From Azohydromonas caseinilytica (lineage in GTDB: Bacteria > Pseudomonadota > Gammaproteobacteria > Burkholderiales > Burkholderiaceae_C): 64,000 nt of DNA. The position numbers were made by a program, and so were the translations under genes. This document shows, in pieces, positions 24,505-32,728 of this stretch. Location: assembly GCF_012927045.1 (NCBI RefSeq), contig NZ_JABBFW010000012.1:62001-126000 (forward strand), read 5' to 3'. The stretch's first letter is position 1. Every line of letters begins with the position of its first letter. The notes under the pieces were generated by a model. It ran no database searches. It worked only from the letters and a program-made list of their open reading frames with translations, and was not told the DNA's origin.

Positions 24505-27471
24505 ATGACTTCTCGAGCCGCTGCTGCCCCGGAGCGCCGCCAGTTGACGGTGATGTTCTGCGATTTGGTCGGCTCGACCGCAATGGCGCAGCGGCTCGAC
24601 CCCGAGGACTTGCGCGCCTTGATCCTGCGCTTCCAACAGCTGGTGCGCGACCGGGTCGCGCGCTATGAAGGCTTTGTTGCTCGCTACATGGGCGACGGGG
24701 TGCTGGTCTACTTCGGTTACCCGGTGGCCCACGAAGACGACGCCGCGCGCGCCATCCACGCCGGACTCGACCTCGTCCACGCCGCGCAGCTGCTGCGCCC
24801 GCCGCTCGACTCTTCCGTGCAGCCGACGCAGCTGCGCGTCGGCATCGCGACCGGCGTGGTCGTGGTCGGCGACCGTATCGGGGCGGGTGCCGCGGAGGAG
24901 GCGGCAGCCGTAGGCGAGGCGCCAAATTTGGCTTCGCGGCTGCAGTCGTGGGCTGAGCCGCAGACCGTGCTGGTTGCTGATCGAACGCAGCAACTTGCCG
25001 GATCGCGCTTCGTGTACGCGCCGCCGCGCGAGCTGGCGCTCAACGGCTATTTGCAGCCGGTGCGTGCCTGGGCCGTGGTGCGCCCCAACCCCAAGCGCAG
25101 CCGCTTCGATCAAACCCATCCTGTGGCCCTCACCCCGTGGGTTGGCCGCGCCGACGAACTCTCGCGGCTGCTCGATCTGTGGCGCAACGCGACGCACGGC
25201 GTCGGCCGGCTCGTGCTGGTGGTCGGCGAGGCGGGAGTTGGAAAGTCGCGCCTCGTGCAGACGCTGGGCGAGCGCATCGTGGGCGCGCCGTTCTATCGCA
25301 TTTGCTATCAATGCTCGCCGTACCACGTCGACAGCGCATTGCATCCGTTCATCCACCAACTGGAGAAAGCGGCCGGGTTCGCTCCCGGTGAGGCGGTGTC
25401 CAGCCGCCTCGACAAGTTGCGCCGGTTGCTCGACGCTGCCTCGCCGGCGCTTGCCGGCGCCACGCCACTCTTCGCGGAACTGCTTTCCTTGCCAATGGAA
25501 GGGCCCGCGCAGTCCTGGCCTCCCGAGCGGCGCCGGCGAGAGACGATGGCGGCCATTCTTGGGCGCCTGCGTGAGCTGGCTTTGCAGCGTCCTGTATTGC
25601 TGGTTCTGGAGGACGCACACTGGGTTGATCCCTCGACGCTGGAGTTGCTCGGCCTACTGGCCGCGGCGTTGCCCAGGCTGCCCGTGCTGCTGGTCGTGAC
25701 CTCGCGAGTCGCAGACACCGGCCAGGCCTGGCTGCAAGGACCGCACGCGAGCGTGCTGAACCTGCAGCGGCTGACGCCGCAACAAGCAGCGGAACTGGCC
25801 AGCCACGTCGCTATGCCGACGCCTGCAGCGGCTGAGCAGTTGGCGCAAGTGGTCGAGCGCGCTGATGGTGTGCCGCTGTTCATCGAGGAACTCGCGAAGG
25901 CGATCGGCGGGGGGCTGCCCACCTCGGAGATTCCGGGGTCGCTGCACGACCTGCTGATGGCGCGCCTGGACCAGTTGGGCAGCGCAAAGGAAACGGCGCA
26001 GGTCGCGGCGGTGATCGGGCGCGAGTTCTCGCGCGAGTTCCTGGAAGCGCTGCTGCCATTGCCCAGAACCGAACTTGACACAGCGCTTGCAACGATGGTC
26101 GACACGGCCATCGTGCAGCGGCGGCCGCAGGGGCAGGTCTTCGCGTTTCATCATGCTCTCATCCAGGACGTGGCCTATGGCAGCCTGCTGCGCACTCGGC
26201 GCTTCGAGCTGCACGGCGCGATCGCCGAGGCGATCGAGCGTCTGGATGCTTCGCGCGCCCACACCGAGCCGGAGCTGGTGGCACGCCACTACGCGCTGGC
26301 CGGGCGGCCGCTGCCGGCAACGCGTTGGTGGGCACAGGCAGCGCTGCGCGCCCTCGGGCGCTCGGCCAATATCGAAGCGTTGCGCCATAGCGAGCGCGGC
26401 GGCGAGCTCTTGCCGGCGGTACCCGAAGGCGCCGAGCGCGAGCGCTTGGAGTTGATGCTGGCAATGCTCGGCGGTGCCGCCCACCGAGCCCTACATGGCT
26501 TCGCGTCGATCCATGCCGAACGCTGTTTCGCGCGCGCGCTTGAGCTGAGCGAGAAGCTCGGCGATGTCGCGACCCAGGTCGATGTGCACCGCGGCCTCTT
26601 CTCATGGCACTACGCGCGAGGCGAACTCGGCCTCGCCCGAGCCCAGGGCCAGCGTGTGGCCGATATCGGCAACAGCAGCGGCGACCGCGCCGCGTGCATG
26701 CTTGGCCAGTGGATGCTCGGCTCGATGTCGATGTGGCAGGGAGAGTTCTGCGCTGCAAGCCGCGAACTCGAGCTGGCGGTTTCGCTCTATCGCCCCGAGG
26801 AGCACCGCTTGAAGACGTTGGCGGCCCAGATCGACCCGGGTGTCAACGCGATGGCGCACCTGAGTTGGGTGCGCTGGATTGCCGGCGACAGTGACGGCGC
26901 AGTGGAAGCCGGCGCGCGCGCGGTGCACGCAGCGCGCAGCCTGGCGCAGCCCTATGCACTGACGATGGCACTCTTCTTTGCCTGCGCCGTGCGTGCCTGT
27001 CGCGGCGAGCACGATCAGGCCGAACCACTGCTTCGTGAGCTCTTCGCGGTCACCGGCGAGCACCGCCTGGACTTCCTGCGTGCATGCGCCTGGATCTTGC
27101 GTGGCCAGGCTTCGATTGCTGCCGACCGCTGCGAGGATGGGTTGTTGGCCATCGAACGCGCGCTGAGCGAATTCGACGAGCTTCACGCCGGAATCGGCCA
27201 ACCCTGGGCCCTGGCCATTGCGGCGTCTGGCTGTTCGCGTCTGGGCCGGCGCGATGAAGCGCTGCAGAAAATCGCGGCCGCCTTCGCTGCAATTGAGCGG
27301 CACGGCGAGCGACACTGGGAGGCCGAAGTCTGGCGTGTCAAAGGCGAGCTGCTCTGGCCCAGCGCGCAAGCGCGCGGCTGCCTGCTGCGTGCGGCCGACG
27401 TCGCAGCGCAGCAAAGCGCTGGCGCGCTGCGGGCGCGAGCGCTGGCCAGCCTTGCGAGCCTCGAGAAGTGA
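24505..27471 (+). CDS. Class III nucleotide cyclase / AAA-type ATPase / TPR signalling protein
   Basis: A protein of 988 residues from the ATG at 24505, which has GGAG eight bases upstream; an in-frame ATG at 24439 is less likely. Residues about 10-170 form a class III cyclase domain. It has metal-binding Asp residues in VMFCDLVGSTAMAQRL and YMGDGVLVYFG, and the transition-state Asn/Arg in EAPNLASRLQ. Residues about 200-520 are a STAND-like ATPase with VGRADEL, Walker A VVGEAGVGKSRLVQ and Walker B LLVLEDAHWVDPS. The rest is helical and TPR-like (HSERGGELLP, ERCFARALELSEKLGD). Family members couple nucleotide synthesis or ATP hydrolysis to signalling. Input and target are unknown. It lies 16 bp before an OYE gene. 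Confidence 0.85.
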   Translation: MTSRAAAAPERRQLTVMFCDLVGSTAMAQRLDPEDLRALILRFQQLVRDRVARYEGFVARYMGDGVLVYFGYPVAHEDDAARAIHAGLDLVHAAQLLRPPLDSSVQPTQLRVGIATGVVVVGDRIGAGAAEEAAAVGEAPNLASRLQSWAEPQTVLVADRTQQLAGSRFVYAPPRELALNGYLQPVRAWAVVRPNPKRSRFDQTHPVALTPWVGRADELSRLLDLWRNATHGVGRLVLVVGEAGVGKSRLVQTLGERIVGAPFYRICYQCSPYHVDSALHPFIHQLEKAAGFAPGEAVSSRLDKLRRLLDAASPALAGATPLFAELLSLPMEGPAQSWPPERRRRETMAAILGRLRELALQRPVLLVLEDAHWVDPSTLELLGLLAAALPRLPVLLVVTSRVADTGQAWLQGPHASVLNLQRLTPQQAAELASHVAMPTPAAAEQLAQVVERADGVPLFIEELAKAIGGGLPTSEIPGSLHDLLMARLDQLGSAKETAQVAAVIGREFSREFLEALLPLPRTELDTALATMVDTAIVQRRPQGQVFAFHHALIQDVAYGSLLRTRRFELHGAIAEAIERLDASRAHTEPELVARHYALAGRPLPATRWWAQAALRALGRSANIEALRHSERGGELLPAVPEGAERERLELMLAMLGGAAHRALHGFASIHAERCFARALELSEKLGDVATQVDVHRGLFSWHYARGELGLARAQGQRVADIGNSSGDRAACMLGQWMLGSMSMWQGEFCAASRELELAVSLYRPEEHRLKTLAAQIDPGVNAMAHLSWVRWIAGDSDGAVEAGARAVHAARSLAQPYALTMALFFACAVRACRGEHDQAEPLLRELFAVTGEHRLDFLRACAWILRGQASIAADRCEDGLLAIERALSEFDELHAGIGQPWALAIAASGCSRLGRRDEALQKIAAAFAAIERHGERHWEAEVWRVKGELLWPSAQARGCLLRAADVAAQQSAGALRARALASLASLEK

Positions 27472-27487
27472 ACACGAGGAGGGCAGC

Positions 27488-28879
27488 ATGACAGCTGGAC
27501 CGAGATTCAGGGAACCGATCACGATCCACAACGTGAGCTTCGGCAACCGCCTGCTGCGATCCTCGGTCGGAGGCCGTACCTGCAACTACGACGGCACCGT
27601 CACCGACGTCTGGAAGAACTTCGAGAAGCGATTTGCCGACGGCGGCGTCGGCGGCATCGTCTCGACCACTTTCCACGTCAACAAGGAGCGCCTGTCGCCG
27701 CCGCAGTACCCGTCAATCGCGACAAGGCGGCACATGCTGCACCTGAAGCAGCGGCTGCCGGAGATTCAACAGGGCGGACGCTGCCGCTACATCGTGCAAA
27801 TCGGCGACCCGGGATACGTCACGTACAGCAGCCTGTTTTCGGAGGACCAGGATGGCCTGAGTTCGTCGGACGGGCGAGACTTTGCGTTCGGCTACAACAG
27901 CCGCCGCCACGCGATGAGCCCGCAGCAGATCGAGCGCTCGATTACCGAGCACGCCGCGGCGGCTTCACGCGCGCGTGAAGCCGGTGCCGACGGCATCGAG
28001 ATCACTGCCGGCAAGGGCTATCTGATCCACCAGTTCCTGAACCCGGCGATCAACCGGCGGCAAGACGACTGGGGTGGCAGCGAGGACAAACGCTTCCGCT
28101 TGCTCGACGAGGTTTTGAAGGCGGTTCGGGCAGCGGTGGGAAAGGACTTCCTCGTCGGCGTGCGCTTGTCAGGGGCCGACTTCAATGCCAGCCCGCTGCT
28201 GCTTAGCTTCGGACGCTGGCCCTCGCCGCTGGTTTCCACAGCAATGCGCCGGGGCAATGATGTCGATCAGATGGCACGCTATGCAAAGCGGATGCAGGGG
28301 GTCGACTACCTGCATGTGGTGGCCGGGTATGGCTTCCCCAACCCGCACGACGTGGCAGGAGCATTTCCGTTTCAAGAGATCCGCATCTTCTTTGACTCAG
28401 TGCGCCATCTGAGCAGCAAGGCCGGGTGGCGTGCTGCCTTAGCCCACTTCCCGCTGCCCGTGCGCGCACTCCACTGGTTCACGAACCTCGGCTGGAATCC
28501 TGCGTTCAGAAGCCTGGGCCTTGCCAATGAACTCAAGAAGCAGCTCCCGAGCATGATGGTGATCACCAACGGCAGCTACGAGACGCTGGAATCACTTGAC
28601 AAAGGGCTTGAGCACTGCGACTTGGTCTCTATGGCGCGCGCGTTGATCGCCAATCCGGATCTGATCAGTGCCTATCTCAATCACGACAAGGATGTGCCTG
28701 AAACGAAGCGCTGTACGCGCTGCAATCGATGTGTTGGCCGCACCACGACCAGCCCGCTCGGCTGCTACGACGTCTCGCGCTTCGGCGGCTCGCATTCGCG
28801 CATGCTGTCCGAGATCATGAAGTGGAACCGACCCGATCGGGTTCCCGGCGAGGAGGACGAACAGCAGCCCGACGCCTGA
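27488..28879 (+). CDS. NADH:flavin oxidoreductase, OYE barrel with a Cys cluster
   Basis: A 463-residue protein with GAGGAGG placed 5-10 bp before the ATG. The TIM barrel starts FREPITIHNVSFGNRLLRSSVGGR and has GADGIEITAGKGYLIHQFLNPAINRRQDDWGG, where the usual active-site His pair is Thr-Ala-Gly-Lys. SMARALIANPDLI is the FMN phosphate loop. The C-terminus carries CTRCNRC plus a later Cys in GCYDVSRF, like the 4Fe-4S site of 2,4-dienoyl-CoA reductase. The FAD/NAD domains of that enzyme are missing, so electrons must come from a partner. It is likely co-transcribed with the cyclase gene. Confidence 0.82.
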   Translation: MTAGPRFREPITIHNVSFGNRLLRSSVGGRTCNYDGTVTDVWKNFEKRFADGGVGGIVSTTFHVNKERLSPPQYPSIATRRHMLHLKQRLPEIQQGGRCRYIVQIGDPGYVTYSSLFSEDQDGLSSSDGRDFAFGYNSRRHAMSPQQIERSITEHAAAASRAREAGADGIEITAGKGYLIHQFLNPAINRRQDDWGGSEDKRFRLLDEVLKAVRAAVGKDFLVGVRLSGADFNASPLLLSFGRWPSPLVSTAMRRGNDVDQMARYAKRMQGVDYLHVVAGYGFPNPHDVAGAFPFQEIRIFFDSVRHLSSKAGWRAALAHFPLPVRALHWFTNLGWNPAFRSLGLANELKKQLPSMMVITNGSYETLESLDKGLEHCDLVSMARALIANPDLISAYLNHDKDVPETKRCTRCNRCVGRTTTSPLGCYDVSRFGGSHSRMLSEIMKWNRPDRVPGEEDEQQPDA

Positions 28880-28934
28880 GCACCCCTTCGGCGCCTCAAC
28901 TCAGATCGCACTGATGCCATAGCAGCGCCACCAT

Positions 28935-29130
28935 GTGTTTCAGGCCACCGGCTGGGCCGTTTTCGCAACCCGCTGGGCAGCCTCATCAGCTACCCGCAGA
29001 GCTACGCCGACTGGCTCATCGATTACGGGAAGCGGTATCGACAACACCGGCCGATTTCCACCGGTGGAGCGGAGTCGGCGGTCGAGTATGTCGTTGACCA
29101 GCGCATGAAGAACAAGGGCCAGACCCGTAC
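28935..29130 (+). pseudogene. C-terminal fragment of a transposase
   Basis: One plus-strand frame reads GSLISYPQSYADWLIDYGKRYR and then ISTGGAESAVEYVVDQRMKNKGQ. This resembles the conserved C-terminus (ISTS.AES.V...R M.K..QMRW) of ISKra4-like/unclassified IS transposases. Homology starts abruptly near 28935 and breaks off at about 29100, where the sequence becomes the remnant of a panE-like gene on the other strand. No N-terminal part or terminal repeats are visible. It is a relic marking a rearrangement junction. Confidence 0.55.
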
Positions 29131-29323
29131 AGCCGGTGACGGCGCGTACCTTCACGCTGCGCTCGACACCGTCCTCGACCAGGCGCAGGCCGTCGCGGTT
29201 CATGGCGTCCACGTGCGCGGCGTTGCGCGTCACCAGCGCGACCTCGCAGCCGCCCTCGGCCAGCACGCCGCCGATCGCGCATCCCAGGGCGCCTGCGCCC
29301 AGCACACAGATCTTCAAGTTCAT
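29100..29323 (-). pseudogene. 5' fragment of a ketopantoate-reductase-like gene (PanE/ApbA family)
   Basis: From the ATG at 29323 the translation reads MNLKICVLGAGALGCAIGG, then VLAEGGCEVALVTRNAAHVDAMNRDGL. This is the Rossmann start of 2-dehydropantoate 2-reductase family enzymes. After about 60 residues the similarity ends, where the transposase fragment begins on the opposite strand. Family members are about 300 residues, so some 75% is missing. In catabolic regions such enzymes often act on other 2-keto or amino-acid-type substrates. It is divergent from the LysR gene at 29454 and may once have been its target. Confidence 0.7.
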
Positions 29324-29420
29324 TCCTTCGTCGTTGGCTGCTGCCGGCCAGAAACAGCGGATAGCCGCGACGATAGGCAGCAGTGAAGATGCCGGAAACC
29401 CAATGGGCGCAATACACTGA

Positions 29421-29435
29421 ATTGCGAATCGCAAT
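29421..29435. promoter_or_regulatory. LysR-type binding site
   Basis: The inverted repeat ATTGCG-AAT-CGCAAT contains the T-N11-A core of LysR-type regulator sites. It lies 19 bp upstream of the LysR ATG at 29454 and about 100 bp upstream of the divergent panE-like remnant, the classic place for a LysR recognition box that also controls the regulator itself. Confidence 0.65.
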
Positions 29436-29453
29436 GCACAAGAACGCCACCTC

Positions 29454-30401
29454 ATGAGCACTGAAGACGCTTCGCTGCCGGACATGAAGCTGCTGCGCCT
29501 GTTCGAGCTGCTCTACGGCACGCGCAGCGTCACGCGTGCGGCTGAGCAGCTGGGACAGAGCCAGCCGACGGTCAGCATCTGGCTGGGCAAGCTGCGCGAG
29601 CTGCTGCACGACCCGCTGTTCGTGCGCACGCCCGCAGGCATGCAGCCGACACCGCGCGCGGAGGCGCTCATCGGTACCGTGCGCGACGCGCTGGCCTGCG
29701 TGCGCCGGCTGGCCGAGGCCGCGCCGGAGTTCGACCCCGCGCAGGCCCAGCGGCGCTTTCGCATCTGCATGACGGACGCCAGCCACGTCACGCTGCTGCC
29801 GCAGATGCTCGCGCACGTGCGCGCCGTAGCACCGGGTGTGCGGCTGGAAGCGGCGCGCATCGATGCCGACACCGCGCGCGCCCTGGAGGCCGGCGACGCC
29901 GACCTGGCCATCGGCCTGGTGCCCGGGCTGGAAGCAGGCTTCTACCAGCAGACGCTGTTCGCGCAGGACTGGGTCTGCCTCGTGAACCGCCGCCACCCGC
30001 GCTTGGCTGACGGGCGGCTCACGTTGCGCCGCTACGAGGCTGAGCCGCATGTGGCCATCGCCTCAGGCACCGGCTACCAGTTGCTGGCTGCGACGCTGAA
30101 GGAGCGCAACATCAGGCGCGACGTGCACTTGGAACTGCCCGGTTTCCTGGGCCTGCCCGCCATCGTCTCCACGACGGACCTCGTGGCCACGCTGCCGCGC
30201 CACATTGGCGAGACACTGGCACGGACGGCCGATCTGGCAGTGCTCAAGTGCCCGCTGCCCATTCCGGGTTTCGAGGTCAAGCAGCACTGGCACGCGCGCT
30301 TCCACCACGACCCCGCCAACCGCTGGCTGCGCGGCGTGTGCGCGATGCTGTTCATGCAGGACGCCGCGCCACGCAAGGGCGTGGCGCATCCGGGCCGATG
30401 A
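29454..30401 (+). CDS. LysR family transcriptional regulator (NahR/NodD-like)
   Basis: A 315-residue LysR regulator. The winged HTH at residues about 10-68 reads MKLLRLFELLYGTRSVTRAAEQLGQSQPTVS, followed by LGKLRELLHDPLFVRTPAGMQPT. The LHDPLFVR.PAGM..T pattern is that of the NodD/NahR/LinR subgroup. The effector domain covers about 95-300. The ATG at 29454 follows a perfect T-N11-A palindrome. The divergent gene it should control is now only a fragment, so this regulator may be orphaned or may have been recruited by the aldehyde dehydrogenase operon. Confidence 0.9.
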   Translation: MSTEDASLPDMKLLRLFELLYGTRSVTRAAEQLGQSQPTVSIWLGKLRELLHDPLFVRTPAGMQPTPRAEALIGTVRDALACVRRLAEAAPEFDPAQAQRRFRICMTDASHVTLLPQMLAHVRAVAPGVRLEAARIDADTARALEAGDADLAIGLVPGLEAGFYQQTLFAQDWVCLVNRRHPRLADGRLTLRRYEAEPHVAIASGTGYQLLAATLKERNIRRDVHLELPGFLGLPAIVSTTDLVATLPRHIGETLARTADLAVLKCPLPIPGFEVKQHWHARFHHDPANRWLRGVCAMLFMQDAAPRKGVAHPGR

Positions 30402-30422
30402 CGCCAGCCGTGCGTTCGGCCT

Positions 30423-30554
30423 TCAGGTGCCGCCCGCAGCCCGGTTCATGCCTCGTTGGCCGTACTGGGCCCATGCGCTTTGCAGCGAGTCGGCGATTTC
30501 GTCAACGAAGACGCGCGTCTTCGTCGGCACCAGCCGGCCTGGCGGCAGCGCGGC
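30423..30554 (-). pseudogene. C-terminal fragment of another LysR gene
   Basis: In the 130 bp between the intact LysR gene and the aldehyde dehydrogenase stop, the minus strand reads LPPGRLVPTKTRVFVDEIADSL, continues for 20 residues and stops at 30425. The motif (R/L)VP.K.RVFVDF(L)A is the usual end of a LysR effector domain. No upstream part exists; the aldehyde dehydrogenase gene begins directly. It is probably the leftover of a regulator deleted when the operon was joined here. Confidence 0.55.
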
Positions 30555-32048
30555 TCAGCCCAGCATGGACACGTTGACGTTCTTGAGCTGCGTGAACTCG
30601 AACAGTTCGTCCTTGGACTCCTCGCGACCCAGCCCCGACTGTTTCCAGCCCCCGAACGGCGCACCGATGAAGTGTGAGGAGCAGTCGTTGATCCAGACAT
30701 AGCCGGCCTGCACGCGGGCCGCGGCGCGGTGCGCCGTGAGCAGGTCGGTGGTCCACAGCGAGGCCGTCAGGCCCAGCTCGGTGCCGTTGACCGCCTCGAA
30801 CATCGACTCGGCGTCGTCCCAGCGCAGCACCGAGAGCACCGGGCCGAAAATCTCCTCGCGGGCGACGCGCATGTCCGGCCGCACGTCCGTGAACACGGTG
30901 GGCTCGATGAACCAGCCGTTGCGCAGCGCCGGGTCGGCCGGATGGCGGCCGCCGCAGGCCAGTGCCGCGCCCTCGGTACGCGCCGACTCGATGTAGCCCA
31001 GGGTGCGCTGGTACTGCGTGCGGTCGATCAGCGCGCCCATGGTGGTGCGCAGGTCGGTGGCGATGCCGGGCACATGGGCCTGGCCGATGCGGTCCACGAG
31101 CGCCTGCACGAAGCGGTCGTGGACCGAGGCATGCAAGAACAGCCGGCTGGTGGAGCCGCAGGACTGGCCGCACCAGGTGAAGTTCATGCCCCGCACGGCG
31201 CCATCGACGGCACGCTCGAAATCGGCGTCGGGGAACACGACCATGGCGTTCTTGCCGCCGAGCTCCAGCAGCGGGCGCTTGAGCGTGTCGGCCGCCGCAC
31301 GCAGCACGGCCTTGCCCGCGCCGACGCTGCCGATGAGCCCGACGGCCGCCACCTGCGGATGGGCCGCGATGGCGGCGCCGGTGCCGCGGTCGCCAACGAC
31401 ACAGTTCAGCACGCCCGGCGGAAACAGGTCGGCCAGCAGCTCCATCAACCGCAGCGTGGACAGCGGCGCCTGCTCGGGCGGCTTGACCAGCACCGTGTTG
31501 CCTGCGGCCAGCGGCGCGGCGATCTTGCCGGCGGCGAACATGAACGGATGGTTGAACGGAAAGATGCGGCCCACCACCCCGAGCGGTTGGCGCAGCGTGT
31601 AGTTGAGCGAGCCATTGCCCGTGGGGATGGTTTCGCCCTTGATCTCGAGCACCAGGCCGGCAAAGTACTCCAGCTGCGTGGCGGCGATCTCGGCATCGAA
31701 GAGCATGGCCTTGACCGGGTTGCCGCAATCGGCCGCGTCGAGCAGCGCCAGCTCCTGCGCGTGGGCTCGGATGCGCGTGGCGGCCTCGCGCAGCGCGCGG
31801 GCGCGCTGCAGCGGCGGCGTGCGCGCCCAGCCCGGAAAGGCCTGCGCGGCCGCGGCCACCGCGGCATCCACTTCGGCCGCACCGGCCGTGGGCAGCTCCG
31901 CGAGCAACTCGCCCGTGGACGGGTTGTGCGTCTGCAGCCGGGCGCCACCGGCCTCGTGCCACTGGCCGCCCCAGTAGTGTCCGCGCCGGCGTGGGAGCGC
32001 GTGGGCGACGCGCGAGGAAAGATCGTGCTCTTCGTGGGAGGCGTTCAT
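30555..32048 (-). CDS. NAD(P)-dependent aldehyde dehydrogenase
   Basis: A 497-residue classical aldehyde dehydrogenase. It has the general base Glu in LELGGKNAMVV, the catalytic Cys in WCGQSCGSTSRLF, the NPSTGELLAELPTAG start and a normal C-terminus (GWKQSGLGREESKDELFEFTQLKNVNV). It oxidises an aldehyde to a carboxylate in the cytoplasm. The ATG at 32048 overlaps the isochorismatase-like gene by 4 bp (ATGA), so the two are coupled and may use consecutive intermediates. It resembles betaine aldehyde/benzaldehyde-type ALDHs, but the substrate is not predictable. Confidence 0.9.
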   Translation of the reverse strand: MNASHEEHDLSSRVAHALPRRRGHYWGGQWHEAGGARLQTHNPSTGELLAELPTAGAAEVDAAVAAAAQAFPGWARTPPLQRARALREAATRIRAHAQELALLDAADCGNPVKAMLFDAEIAATQLEYFAGLVLEIKGETIPTGNGSLNYTLRQPLGVVGRIFPFNHPFMFAAGKIAAPLAAGNTVLVKPPEQAPLSTLRLMELLADLFPPGVLNCVVGDRGTGAAIAAHPQVAAVGLIGSVGAGKAVLRAAADTLKRPLLELGGKNAMVVFPDADFERAVDGAVRGMNFTWCGQSCGSTSRLFLHASVHDRFVQALVDRIGQAHVPGIATDLRTTMGALIDRTQYQRTLGYIESARTEGAALACGGRHPADPALRNGWFIEPTVFTDVRPDMRVAREEIFGPVLSVLRWDDAESMFEAVNGTELGLTASLWTTDLLTAHRAAARVQAGYVWINDCSSHFIGAPFGGWKQSGLGREESKDELFEFTQLKNVNVSMLG

Positions 32049-32719
32049 GCGACGGGAGTGGCGTGGGTGAGGGTGCTGTCGGATGCCGCGGCGTGCAGGC
32101 CCGCGATCGCGGTCTCCAGCGCGACGACGTCGGCGTACTTGGCGTCCAGGTCGAACAGGCTCTGCGCGTGAGCTGCCGCGGAGCGGTCGCCCACGCACTC
32201 GCGCACCACCATCGGCCTGAAGCCGTACTGGCAGGCGTCCACCGCGGTGGCACGCACGCAGCCGCTGGTGGTGCAGCCGGCGATCACCACGGTGTCTATG
32301 CCCATGGCCACCAGCCGCGAGCTCAGGTCGGTGCCGAAGAAGCAGGAGGCGTACTTCTTGACCAGCAGCGAGTCGCCGGCGCGGTGCGGCAGCCGCCCGT
32401 CCACCCGCACCTCGGCCGTGCCCGCACGCAGCGTCGTGACGCCGCGCTGCTTGAGCGCCCAGATGCCCGCGTCGCGCAGCCCGGCGTCGTCGTAGGCCAC
32501 GGTGGAGAAGATCACCGGCGCGCCCGCCGCGTGCGCGGCGTCGAGCAGCGCGGCCGTGGCCGCCACTTCGGCGTCCAGGTTGGCACCGAGCATCGCCTCG
32601 GGCCGGGTGAAGGCGTTGATGAGGTCCACCACCAGCACGGCGGGACGGCGGCCGAAGCCGATGCGCAGGCCGAAGCCACGCTCGCGGAACAGCGCCGCGT
32701 CACGGTTGTCGAGAGTCAT
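32045..32719 (-). CDS. Isochorismatase-family (cysteine) hydrolase
   Basis: A 224-residue cysteine hydrolase. The triad is visible: Asp in AVLVVDLINAF, Lys in VKKYASCFFGT and the nucleophile Cys in AGCTTSGCVRATAVDA, which also has the cis-peptide-containing loop. Relatives include N-carbamoylsarcosine amidase and maleamate amidohydrolase, so an amide or carbamoyl bond in the transported substrate is plausible. It lies 9 bp after the TRAP large subunit gene and overlaps the aldehyde dehydrogenase start by 4 bp. Confidence 0.87.
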   Translation of the reverse strand: MTLDNRDAALFRERGFGLRIGFGRRPAVLVVDLINAFTRPEAMLGANLDAEVAATAALLDAAHAAGAPVIFSTVAYDDAGLRDAGIWALKQRGVTTLRAGTAEVRVDGRLPHRAGDSLLVKKYASCFFGTDLSSRLVAMGIDTVVIAGCTTSGCVRATAVDACQYGFRPMVVRECVGDRSAAAHAQSLFDLDAKYADVVALETAIAGLHAAASDSTLTHATPVA

Positions 32720-32728
32720 GTTGGGCTC

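Noticed and set aside
29016-30050. A 344-codon minus-strand frame opposite the LysR gene
   Set aside because: It is antisense to a clear LysR gene. Only the short panE-like segment around 29100-29323 (in a different frame) has family similarity.
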